Shown: piece by piece, positions 10,118-19,656 of the stretch
Layout of the letters: each line of letters begins with the position of its first letter
Numbering within the stretch: the first letter of the stretch is position 1
From: Lingula anatina
Lineage: Eukaryota > Brachiopoda > Lingulata > Lingulida > Lingulidae
Length of the DNA: 32,500 nt
NCBI RefSeq assembly: GCF_001039355.2
Contig: NW_019775387.1
Span: 17,410 to 49,909, forward strand
Reading direction: 5' to 3'
Notes under the pieces: generated by a model
Database searches by the model: none
Told to the model about the DNA's origin: nothing
The model's input: the letters and a program-made list of their open reading frames with translations, nothing else
Made by a program: the position numbers and the translations under genes

Positions 10118-11656
10118 TTAGTTTCTTTGATATAAATATTCCTCCAATGTTGGAGGGTGTACATTAAAAAATTCTGTAATAACTCCACCATAGCAACAAG
10201 TATGGCAGTTGGTGAGAATTGCACCAACTGCGTACAATTTGCCAACAGGCTGAAGGTAAAGTTTTAAATTTTTTTTGAAGTCGAGAAAAGCAAAAGTTTG
10301 TACAATTTTTCCAAAGGCCCACTCTACACTTTCTCGGACCCGAGACATTTCAGAATTAAATGCGTGCTGCTCTGGTGTAATGTTTGCACCTCGAAATGGA
10401 CACTGAAGTTGGGGGCGGATGGGGTATGCAGGGTCACCATAAATACAAAATCGCCCATCAACATCTTGTGGTAGCTGTTGCAGCTGTTGAAGAAGACCAC
10501 TCTCTTTCAAAAGGGCACAGTCGTGGCGCTTGCCTTCCATTGGGCCATACAAACTGCATATAATCCCATTTGGGATCACAACGCTCTGGAATTTAATTGC
10601 GTGTGTCCTTTTGTGTCCATTGTAGCATGTCCGTTGTAGAAATGTAGGTCTACTTATAGGTCTAACGGTGCCATCCACAAAACCAATACACTTATTTAAT
10701 GGTGCACCCTGTGAAACAATCGCCTCAGAATACTGCATGAGATGATCCATGTCCATCCATGGTTGATCTAGATTATGAATCAAGTGACTATAATTGTCAT
10801 ATATGTGGTCCACTGTTTCATTCACTATTACAGATAACTGACTTGTACATCTTCCAAACACATTTTCAAGGTCCACTAATCTGTTTGGATATGACAGCCT
10901 CTTTAGTAATACACATAAAGCCTCTCTTCCCGAAGTTACTGTTCTGTCAGCAAATATCATTATGTCTGGAAGTTGAAGAAGTCGAACCAACCGATCGATA
11001 TCTTCCCTCTGAAAACTATAATATTTTCCGAGAAGTTTAATATACCAGTACATGTCCATTATGCAATTAAATAAATGTCACTCTTAGTATCACATTATTA
11101 AGTCACTTTGTTTTAGAGAAGAGTGTACTTGGCATGATAAAGCATGAGAGGGGAAGAATTGAAATTTACAAATGTAAGTTAATGCACAAAATAAGTCTTA
11201 AAAGTATAAGCATGTTAATAAGTAGTTTGGTGGTAATACTACTAGTAGTACTAGTACAGTATGACTACTGCATGCACCAGTAGTATCATACTGCAATTGC
11301 ATATTATTGTTTCTCTTATTATTTTATTTCATTATAACCTTCTTCTTTTTTATCATTGTATTTTAAGTTTTAACATGTATCCTCTGTATTTATCCAACCT
11401 TTGGTTTGAAATGTGATGTAATAAAAAAATATAAATTAAACTAAAAGCTGGTGTCTGAAAAAAAAAAAAGACAGTGGGGAAAATAGGCTTACCGGAATTG
11501 TTTCCACACTTGCTCATCAGTCATCGAGGTGAGATCGATTCTAGGAATATTCTGATTAAATTTGGTTTTGCGTGTGGCATCATCCAACATCAGCATATCT
11601 ATCAAGTCTGTGTCATTTTCTTGTATCGCTAGATGTAACAACTCGCGGTCGGACAT
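10118..11656 (-). CDS. PIF/Harbinger transposase (DDE nuclease)
   Basis: Two exons on the minus strand, 11656-11493 and 11015-10118, joined in phase 2, give 353 aa. The splice links VWKQFR to FQREDIDRLVRLLQ, the usual N-terminal block of these transposases. The DDE_Tnp_4-type nuclease follows: first Asp in IGFVDGTVRP (about D169), the EGKRHDCALLKESGL block, second Asp in YGDPAYP (about D249), and Glu in RESVEWAFG (about E286, 37 residues later). No stop or frameshift is present. It would excise and reinsert the element, giving the 3-bp duplication seen. An unspliced reading could start at 11059, but it would lack the conserved N-terminus. The ATG at 11656 lies about 130 bp inside the right end. 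Confidence 0.9.
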
Positions 11657-11754
11657 GTTGTTTTGCGACTACACCGCCCCCACGTTCACGAAGAGCCGAA
11701 GCGAAAAGTGGGTCATGCTTGTACGCAAACGTGAACGTGATGACTCGTATGTAC

Positions 11755-11787
11755 ACGTACACGTTCAACGTCCTGCCGAAACTCTCT
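11755..11787 (-). repeat. Harbinger right terminal inverted repeat
   Basis: 33 bp, the perfect partner of 7674-7706. ATT target duplication lies at 11788-11790. Confidence 0.93.
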
Positions 11788-11790
11788 ATT

Positions 11791-12174
11791 TCTAATGAAC
11801 TGGCAGGAGTGAAGAGAGTAGGGCCGGATGTTTCTGAACAACTGTCAAAACTAATCAACAGTATCTTGCAAGAGAGACTACAAGATGACAAAGTAAAAGA
11901 CCTCATGGTTAAGCACATGAGGCCTGGGAATGTGAATGGTTTCGCAGTACCGCGTGTAAATCCAGAATTCTGGTTGGCACTAGAGGGCAAAATTAGGTCT
12001 TCGGGCTTAAAAAACTAGTCAATGCACAAGAGTGCATTCTGAAGGCAATGGTCCCGCTAATTATGCTTTTAAATAAAGCAGATGTAGAGCGAGATGAGAT
12101 AAATGCTAAAAGCATTGTTGAGTTGGTTGAGGTTGAGTTACGTGCCCACCCTTCCCGACCCTGTGGGTTATAAC
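11791..12174 (+). pseudogene. DIRS-like retrotransposon gag (ORF1) fragment
   Basis: The sequence resumes right after the Harbinger target duplication. It encodes SEQLSKLINSILQERLQ, HMRPGNVNGFAVPRVNPEFW, and then, after a one-base frame change in the A-run near 12010, NAQECILKAMVPLIMLLNKA. This is the pattern I associate with ORF1 of DIRS/Ngaro-type tyrosine-recombinase retroelements in marine invertebrates: RPxN, then VPxVNxxxW, then a QxxIxKA helix. The gag at 12966-13823 shares these blocks but is clearly diverged. No reverse transcriptase follows, and the frame ends at 12174. Left of the Harbinger element (before 7671) no further gag is recognisable, so the transposon sits at or near its upstream edge. 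Confidence 0.65.
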
Positions 12175-12965
12175 CTGATGTGCACATTTTCTCTCAAAAC
12201 TGAGCATGCGCAAGCATATTCTATCTCACGTAAACCCTATGTTCCTGAAGACTCGACAGAATCTCAGTCAAACTTCAACTTACAGGTAAGTCTCGTTTAA
12301 CTTCTTAATTCTTGTCCATGTTATCATCCGTTATACTTTGAAGGAAAAGGAGGGGCAAATGGCCATTCAAAGTGCAATAGCTGTTTTTAATAGACTAACA
12401 ACTATCTATTTCAGCCTGGATACATCCCCTCCCCTTAATAAAAAGGCGTATCTTCACAGGCAAGATGATAAGAATGTTGATTTTTTACACGAAAGCCTTA
12501 TTTGACTTTCTCTTGGCTTAATAATTGTTCTTATGTCATACAGTTGAATCTCAATAATCGTAAAGATGGTCACAATTTTTTAAGAGCACTCATTTCATCA
12601 GTTATGTGATTCAAATAAATTCAGGGGGGGGGGGTCCTGGGAGGAGATTGTCGCAAAAAGAGGGGGACGCTTTCATAGAATCAAAATCCAAGATCATCCA
12701 ACCGCTTCATCTGTCAAAACAATGTTCTACCTCACACGTCAGGAACTCAGGAGTAACATGAGATGGGGAAACCCAGCTGCTAGTCAGTGTGATCCTAGCT
12801 GTGCTATCAGTCAGACGCATTTCTTACCTCTGGTCTCTGAGTCAATTGCTTTTTTACATTTATCTAGTTTCTATATTGGATTATTATTCCCTTACATATT
12901 TAGTGCCTTGTCTACCGTGTTTTGTGGATAATTTCTTTATTTTACTTTGTTTACTTGGACGGTCA
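12175..12965. other. Spacer between two gag fragments
   Basis: No gene was recognised. It includes a ten-base G run near 12624 and otherwise AT-rich sequence. The open frame in front of 12966 is hydrophobic and probably chance. Confidence 0.45.
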
Positions 12966-13823
12966 ATGGTGTGTACAATGGAGGAATCTGGAAATAACAC
13001 TACCAGTGAGGAGAACAATTCTTTGGTAACAGTGACTGACTACATGAACAATATAGACGCAAACTTTACCAAAATGGCCAGTGCTATGGCCAACATGAGT
13101 GAGGCATGGTTGGTGATGAGCAAGGCTCACTCCAGTGGGGTACACTCTGTGGCCCCTCAGTCTGCCCACTCTGATAAGAGTCATGATGCAGTGTCATCAG
13201 ACTCTGATGGGGAGGGAGCTGTTAAGGCCCCTCAGCCAACCCATAGTCAGAAACGGAGTCATGATGCAGTGTCATCAGACTCAGATGAGGAAGATAGTGA
13301 TGCAGAGGGCTTGTTTGAAGAATAAGCAGATAAAGAGCCTAATGAAGAAGAAGACTCTTTTTTAGATTTAATTGATGAAGGTCTGGATGATGATGAGACT
13401 CCGGGCCCTGAAATCAGGGAAAAGTTAGCAAGCATTGTTAACAAAAAATTCACCAAACCTTTGTCAAAAGATATTACGAAGAAACTATATGAGCATCACC
13501 TACGACCAAAAAATTGCGATGCCATGGTGGTCCCCTTGGTGAACAAACAAATCTGGAGTAATGCCAGTAAGGAGTTGAGGGCGAAGGATGCCAGGATGTG
13601 TGACATCCAGAGGGCTATTGTCAAAGCTTGTGGCATCTTTGCAAATGTAGCTAACAAACTCCTGGATAATAATGACAGAAAAACAGCCAAAGATGCCTGT
13701 GATGGCATTGCCCTGCTGGGATCGGCTCATTTGGAGCTCTGTATGAGGCGTAATGACAGAATATATGGTAATGCAATTGTCCAGCAGTTTGTGCAGCTTT
13801 TTACACGGTTTCTGAAAGTGTAG
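12966..13823 (+). pseudogene. DIRS-like gag (ORF1) with one in-frame stop
   Basis: One continuous frame of 286 codons contains a single TAA (13323-13325). The N-terminal part is acidic and low in complexity, with SHDAVSSDSD repeated twice. The C-terminal part holds the gag core: PEIREKLASIVNKKF, HLRPKNCDAMVVPLVNKQIW, CDIQRAIVKACG and GIALLGSAHLELCMRRND. The core aligns with the fragment at 11791-12174. Its role in the parent element is inferred to be a nucleocapsid-like ORF1 protein. No reverse transcriptase, RNase H or recombinase frame follows; AT-rich sequence starts at once. ATG 12978 (acaATGG) is an alternative start. The damage is light, so this copy is younger than the neighbouring relics, or the stop is recent. 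Confidence 0.65.
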
Positions 13824-14169
13824 ACTGGCCATTTATGACATGTGTGTTTGATTTAATAATGATGAAAATTTTTATTTATTATACCCCTTTTAATTCTGTT
13901 AATTAACTTCGTGATTTTAATTGATATAGGTAGGGAAACTGGGTTTTTTAGTTATAACTTAATGGATAAGATAAGTATCATTGTTATGATTATAATGATT
14001 TTCAATTTTTGATTATCAATTTATCAACAAACCTAATAAAAAATTTTACATGCAGTTACACATCTATGGTACTGCTTTATTTTTCATTAAATCCTATTGC
14101 ATATTCATTTTTTTAAAAATATTTCTGGCAATGTTATTAATGATAACAACTTTTCAACTTTAATTGTAG

Positions 14170-14492
14170 TTGATGGAAAAACTCCCCACACTGAGAATGG
14201 TTTTTAAGGATTCAAATACAAGCCTCAATTTTCCAAAAATACAGAAGCTTCTGAAAGCAGAATTCTCTGCGCCTCAGTCATCCAGGCGCAGAGAAGAAGA
14301 GCATACTTATGGACAGTTCTTGAGGTATCTGAGAGAAGTGGCAGGTAATAATAAAGTGTATCATACAATAAAAATGTGATTAATAGTAAGTGAGGAGCAA
14401 ATGGTTTCCCAATAAAATAACCTGTGCACAGTAGATAAGTACAACCTATAACCTCACGATGAGACTGGTCAGACAACATTTAATGGTCAACA

Positions 14493-14556
<64 letters not shown>

Positions 14557-14980
14557 CAAGCTTTGTTACTGTCACATGCAGCACTCTAATTGATGTATTT
14601 TTTTTTAAAATAAGATAATCTACAACATAGATATTGAGTATAATGTAAATGCCTCAGAAGTAAATTTTAATTAATGCTGAAGAATATATATTTAATAGTG
14701 TACTTTTTCTTTCTCAGCAGGCAGAAGAAAGAGTGTAACTTTAGGACATGTTCTGGCATTCTGCACTGGTGTAAAGGAAATCCCCTCACTGGGATTTCCA
14801 AGTGATATAAGTCTGACATTTTCACTTGCAACAGATTCCATGTTACCAACGGCAAGCACATGTATCATGCAAATGAATTTGAAGATACCAGCTCTGGGAG
14901 TGGAGAGGCCCCCCCCCCAGGAATTCATTTACAATTTGTGGGACTTGGCTTTTTCTAACACTTTTTTTGGGCTATGTTAA
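14170..14980 (+). CDS. HECT-type E3 ubiquitin ligase, C-terminal exons (partial)
   Basis: Two exons, 14170-14344 and 14721-14980, join in phase 1 with GTAATA and CAGCAG|G signals and end in TAA. The second encodes a HECT C-lobe: HVLAFCTGVKEIPSLGF (the FxTGxxxxPxLGF block), ISLTF, then LPTASTC with the expected ubiquitin-accepting Cys, and FIYNLWDLAFSNTFFGL at the tail. The first (EKLPTLRMVF to FLRYLREVAG) would be the end of the N-lobe side. No N-lobe exons were found upstream, where DIRS-like sequence lies, so the locus may be truncated or its 5' part may be unrecognised. A related decayed copy lies on the minus strand at 5215-5999. No stop breaks the visible frame. Whether it is expressed cannot be judged. 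Confidence 0.65.
14499..14554. repeat. (AT)28 microsatellite
   Basis: Uninterrupted AT dinucleotides in the HECT intron. Confidence 0.97.
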
Positions 14981-15056
14981 AGAGACATATCAAATCATCT
15001 TTGGCTTTTTCTAACACTTTTTTTGGGCTATGTTAAAGAGACATATCAAATCATCT
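14945..15056 (+). repeat. 56-bp tandem duplication covering the HECT stop codon
   Basis: Two identical units (14945-15000 and 15001-15056) start ttggctttttctaac and include the last eleven codons and TAA of the HECT exon. The first copy supplies the natural end. Confidence 0.95.
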
Positions 15057-15425
15057 TTTTGCCACAAAGTATTATGCCCAAATTAATGAACTTGCAATCA
15101 GGAGGTTGGAGTTCAATTGAATGAGTCCACGTGAAAATAGTGCAACAGTAAGCACAGCTTAGTCTGAGATGCCTTTGAGAAAGTATTTTTATGAAAGAAA
15201 TCAGAAATACTGAGAGCCTGCCTTAAGATTTTACATACTGAAAGTGTTATTTGAGATGTATGTTAGTACTAGATTGTATTTTTGATGAGTTGAAAAATTT
15301 TGTATGCTAGCTGTTTATCCAGCTGAAAAGTATAGTGCACTTAAACATTAAGCACTATTTTGTCTGGATGTACAAGTGCTCAGTTTTTTATGAAAAATAA
15401 ATATTTTATGAACTGTTTACCATAG

Positions 15426-15688
15426 CCAAAAGTGGTGAAAAGAGCTGTATGGAGGTATGTACGAACGGGGGCCATGCAGGCATCAACTTCAGAGGAGTTA
15501 AGCAAAGTAGCAAAAGCAAGAAACCCTGGGGTTAATGTGATTTACATCTCAAAAGCATCCATAGATGAAAATGAAAAATTGATGAAAAAATCTTGGGGAA
15601 AATGTGTTTGGCATTCCTAACACCCACAAGATCCATTCTGTGAAGGCATCAGGGCCGGGATACGTACAGGTATCAGAAACATCCAATG
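15426..15688 (+). pseudogene. Unrecognised exon-like relic with one frameshift
   Basis: Bounded by CATAG and GTAAGT splice-like signals. The first frame reads KRAVWRYVRTGAMQ and later VNVIYISKASIDENEKLM up to KKSWGK. A one-base change in the A-run near 15600 moves the continuation (FGIPNTHKIHSVKASGPGY, VQVSETSN) to another frame, which runs open to the donor. The composition is protein-like across both frames. I do not recognise the family. It could be part of an invertebrate transposon protein or the next gene downstream of HECT. Confidence 0.4.
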
Positions 15689-15942
15689 GTAAGTATATGT
15701 CCATCAGGAGCTTATGAGGGACAAATTCTGCACAGGTGTGCACAACGAACTGCACGATCAGTTCTAGTAACGTATTTTAAAGCTCATATCTCAATGTCTG
15801 TAGTGGACATGTATTTACAGTTTAAAGTCCGCCTCCTGTTGCTTACTTTGTATATATTCACGCCCTACTCATTGAGTGGGTAGTTTTTGATCGTTCTCTG
15901 TAGATAACTAGAGGATCAGAGAGGCGATACCGCCTCCGAATA

Positions 15943-17641
15943 TTGTACCACCAGCTGGAGCAAGCGCATTCGTATAGACCCCCACATACGCAAAATAAGG
16001 GACACAGCCACTAGTCTTATGCTTGACAAGCTGTAAAAATGCAATCAACAAGAATTTTCAAAATACGCAAAAAATATATATAACTTAAAATGGTACAATC
16101 AAAGTTAAGTTTATTGTAAGGTAGGTCAAAGGTCAATTTCAAGGTCACAGTAAGATTGCCAGTATATGACTTCCTATTCAACTTCAATAGTAACTATGGA
16201 CCTATCTCTGCCAGGTTTGGAGTTAAAAGAGAAAGAAATTAGCAGAGTTCAGTTCATGGTTAAAAGTAGGTCAAAGGTCAATTTAAAGGTCACATTTAGA
16301 TTGCCAGTATATGACTTCCTATTCAACTTCAATAGTAACTATGGACCTATCTCTGCCAGTTTTGGAGATAAAAGGAAAGCAAAATTTGCAAAGTTCAGTT
16401 CATGGTGAAAAGTAGGTCAAAGGTCAATTTTAAGGTCACATTTAGATTGCCAGTATATGACTTCCTATTCAAGTTCAATAGTAACTATGGACCTATCTCT
16501 GCCAGTTTTGGAGATAAAAGGGAAGCAAAATTTGCAAAGTTCAGTTTATGGTGAAAAGTAGGTCAAAGGTCAATTTTAAGGTCACAGTAAGATTGCCAGT
16601 ATATGACTTCCTATTCAACTTCAATAGTAACTATGGACCTATCTCTGCCAGTTTTGGAGATATAAGGGACTAAATGTTATAATTTCGGAGTTACCTTAAT
16701 GTGCCATAAATTTCCTACAGAAAAAATTAATTAAAATAAAGAAAAGGTCATTTTGGTCAAAATTCTTGAAATGGGAGGTGCTCTGAAGTTCCAGAAGTTC
16801 AAATTTGATGAAATAATGTCATTTTTGACCACAAGTTGTCTGCTTTGCCAAGCCTTATGTTTTATTTTTCCGGAGTTCAAAATTTATTATCCATTACCGT
16901 ACTGCACATTTTGCTTTCACCACCAATATGTACTTTTTGATACAGCGTAACTCGAAAACCGTATGGAATACAAAAAAACGGAGACCACCTCCAGTGTTGG
17001 GCTTTACATGCTCTACAAAATGCAAAAAAGAATGGGTCTCTAGCATTAACGGTTCCCGAATTAGAGACAGTTTTCAGTTTCGGTATCTTATGGCCGCTAC
17101 ACCCGTGAAAATGCACCGATTGACCCCAAATTCACACAGATGAAAGATGACCTGAAGGGTAACATTTTCCAATAATATTATTGGTTAAGTCTGTGTGGTG
17201 TCTGAATAACAGCGCAAATAAATTTTTTTTCGTAAAAAAATTCATTTTTTTGAAAATTTTTGCCCGTTTGACCTTGAAATAAAGGTCAAAGGTCAAATCC
17301 AAGGGCATATTTGAAATCTACACATATGACTTTTGGAAAGCCATCTGTAGAAATTTTTCCCATAATTCCTTCCGTAGGGTAGATAATTAGCATTTAATTT
17401 TGCCATTTTTGGACAAGGGTGCATTGCAATGAGTGCCACACCTAGACCCCAATACCGACAAAGCCCAAATTTTACGTGGAACGAGTTGAGATTATAGGTG
17501 ACCTAAATCCAAGAGATGGGTATGGGGGCCCTTACCGTCTAGGAGGAGAAGCGGTAACGGTAACATGGCGGCGGAGCCGGCGGAACGGACCGGACGGGAC
17601 TAAAACCATGTGTACCGCCAGCGCTAACGCTGGTGGTACAA
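15943..17641. mobile_element. Non-coding 1.7-kb element with internal tandem repeats
   Basis: TTGTACCACCAGC (15943-15955) is exactly mirrored by GCTGGTGGTACAA (17629-17641), both next to TA. The right end is also a hairpin (17611-17640, TGTACCGCCAGCG, loop ctaa, CGCTGGTGGTACA), and a small hairpin (GAGGCG atac CGCCTC) lies just left of 15943. The core holds four 146-bp repeats. No ORF is convincing. The layout of arms plus a short tandem core resembles the non-autonomous Helitron-like pearl-type elements described in bivalves. The boundaries and class are inference. Confidence 0.45.
16121..16670 (+). repeat. 146-bp tandem repeat, 3.8 copies, each with a perfect AGGTCA DR1
   Basis: Units start at 16121, 16266, 16412 and 16558 (periods 145, 146, 146), and the last is cut short at about 16670. 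Each starts GTAGGTCAAAGGTCAATTT, so contains AGGTCA-A-AGGTCA, with a further AAGGTCAC about 6 bp on. The rest (ttgccagtatatgacttcc, ggacctatctctgccag) is nearly unchanged between units. An additional DR1 is at 17283-17295. Confidence 0.93.
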
Positions 17642-17718
17642 TAAATGTATAGTTTTTCAACTCCAATTTTTTCACTGAACCGCATATTGACAATTTTTGG
17701 TGCTGTGACCAGGTGACT

Positions 17719-18790
17719 ATGGCTGCAGAGAAAAATCAAATACTCCGGTTGGCGAACTGAGCCCAGCTAATGAAGCTGTTTCAACAAGCATCAAATTTGA
17801 TGTCTGATGAGCTGTCCATAGAAAATGTGGAAACATTGGAGTTAACATACAAACTGTCTCTGAATCACATATCGACAAACTGCATATTATATTTAAGGAC
17901 AACAGTTATGGCAGTGGTTCGGTACATGAGAACAATGTATGGTAGGGTTAGAAAGGTTAGGTCTGGACAGGGAAGAAGACACTTTACTGCTAGGCAACGG
18001 TGGATGATGGAGAGGTATTCCTTTTTGGAAAAGCATATGTCCATCAGAAGCTCCTATCTACAGCTAGGCTTGGTTAGTCCATTTTTTTGCAAAGATCTTG
18101 TTAAATTATGCATAGCAACACTAAGGGACATAATATCCAATTCTCGTAATTACAAAATAACAAACTAAAAAAAACTTTTACTTTGTATAAAATGTTCCTT
18201 AAATGTTTTTCACATATTCAATTATTGCCTCCTGGACAAAATGAAGAGGATGACAAAGAAGAGGAAGTCCTTTCAACCAGCAGCGCCGAGACCAACAGAA
18301 GGAAGACAGATACAGTTGAACAGAACATCCTCAATCTTTGTAAAACTATCAGTGATCAGCAACCTACATCTAGCAGAAAAGCATTTTGCTAGTATTTGGC
18401 TTAGAAAGTTGATAACCTGTCTGAGCAGCAGTGGGCGATATTTCAGCAACAGAGCATAGACTTAATTTTAAAAGCAGGCAACCAAGGAGCACAGCTCAAT
18501 TACAGGCCTGCATCTCATTTCGTTTACTCCTCAACGCCCTCAAATTGACACAACTTTTCTGTCTCCATTGAACACTTCATCCTTAACCGTACCCTCTGTC
18601 CTAATGCTGCATTCAGAGGGTCCAGGGCAGTCAAGTTCAAGCAATTTTTATAGTGCCACTGTGGGAGACTCAGATATGGTTCAGCCCTTTAATGCAACTC
18701 TTAGTGGATGTGCCAGTGATTCTTCCAAATAAAAGGAACCTCCTGTCTTTACACCACACGAAACAAGTCCATCCACTAGCAAACAAACTA
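17719..18790 (+). pseudogene. MADF-type DNA-binding protein relic
   Basis: The frame from about 17770 ends in YMRTMYGRVRKVRSGQG and ARQRWMMERYSFLEKHM, the C-terminal half of a MADF (Myb/SANT-related) domain. The N-terminal half is not recognisable. The acidic linker at about 18233-18390 (EEDDKEEEVLSTSSAE) leads to VEQNILNLCKTISDQQPTSS. After two TAG stops (18388 region and about 18402) comes NLSEQQWAIFQQQSIDLILK, a BESS-like C-terminal helix. A Ser/Thr/Pro-rich tail continues to about 18790 with a frame change and one TAA. Such MADF-BESS proteins occur as host regulators and as partners of DNA transposons; which applies here is unclear. An upstream ATG (17719) is followed by an early stop. 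Confidence 0.5.
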
Positions 18791-19160
18791 GTCATGCTTG
18801 CATGTTGTTTGTCAAAAAGAGAGGATATTCAGCAGAAGCAACCAGAATCATCATGGCATCATGGAAACAATCCACAAAGAAAGGATATCAACCATATATT
18901 CAAAGATGGATAAAGTATTGTGATGAAAAACAAATTCATCAAGTTTCGCCTTCTGTGAATAATGTCACAGAATTTCTCACTTGTTTATTTGAAAAAGGAT
19001 TAGGTTACAGTATACTGAGTACAGCATGATTTGCTCTGTCTTCGCTAAGAATCGCAACTGAATCATTTTCTGCTGGAACTCATCTATTAGTAATGTGATT
19101 TATGAAAGGCGTGTACACTGTTGGTCTCAAGAGAACACGTTCACAAAAATTTATAAAAAG
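18790..19160 (+). pseudogene. DIRS-like tyrosine recombinase, N-terminal fragment
   Basis: The frame around 18802 reads KKRGYSAEATRIIMASWKQS, then YIQRWIKYCDEKQIHQVSP, SVNNVTEFLTCLFEKGLGYS. This is the SAM-like core-binding domain of phage-integrase-type recombinases as found in DIRS/Ngaro elements. A TGA in STA*FALSSLRIA breaks the frame at 19027, and a further shift follows near 19100 (FMKGVYTVGLKRTR). The catalytic domain with the Arg..His-X-X-Arg..Tyr set is absent, so it cannot recombine. It directly continues the MADF relic, so either one inserted into the other or a deletion joined them. Confidence 0.65.
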
Positions 19161-19656
19161 AAAGTGATCAGAGAGGACAAATTTCAGAATGGGACTGTGA
19201 GGTATGATTTGATAAGGCAAGCACAAGGTGACAGTCATTCAACTGTGTACCTTAATTTGGTTTCAATAAACAGTTCCTATCTGGAAAGTAACAAAGTGCA
19301 TGACGTGACTGCCAGATTTTGTGGTTGCAAAAAGGTTGCAAGCGCAGTGTGACCCAGGCTAAAAGGAACACCCACTGTTTGAAATGTGATTATGCAGCAT
19401 CTAGAATATCATGATGAAATATGTCCAGGTCTTCAACTGACACAACACACATATTTTGGTTCAATTTTACATGACTTTCAATAATACAAATCCTTTGAAA
19501 TTCTTCAAATTAAAAAATGAATTAATTAGAATAATTATGTGAAAAATCATCTCTAGACACTGGTTTAAAATTTCAGAATACAAAAAAAAAAAAAATAAAT
19601 AAATAAAAATAATAATAATAATAATAATACATCTGAGAAAATGTTATCTCTTTTCA
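19161..19656. other. Spacer with a short open frame and A-rich simple sequence
   Basis: An open stretch (to 19352) ends in VHDVTARFCGCKKVASAV, which I do not recognise. It is followed by AT-rich sequence with an A-run, (TAAA)n and (AAT)n at 19577-19628. Confidence 0.4.

Larger units (their letters stand above)
7674..11787. mobile_element. Complete PIF/Harbinger DNA transposon
   Basis: The 4114-bp element has perfect 33-bp terminal inverted repeats beginning AGAGAGTTTCGGCAGGACGT (7674-7706; complement at 11755-11787). Both are flanked by ATT (7671-7673 and 11788-11790), a 3-bp target duplication typical of this superfamily. It carries two convergent spliced genes, a Myb/SANT-like DNA-binding protein (plus) and a DDE transposase (minus), both free of stops and with consistent intron phases. 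Harbinger elements need both proteins: the Myb-like partner helps nuclear import and end binding, and the transposase cuts and joins. ACGT-rich motifs (aacgtga) recur just inside both ends. Intact ends and frames suggest recent, perhaps current, activity. Confidence 0.93.
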
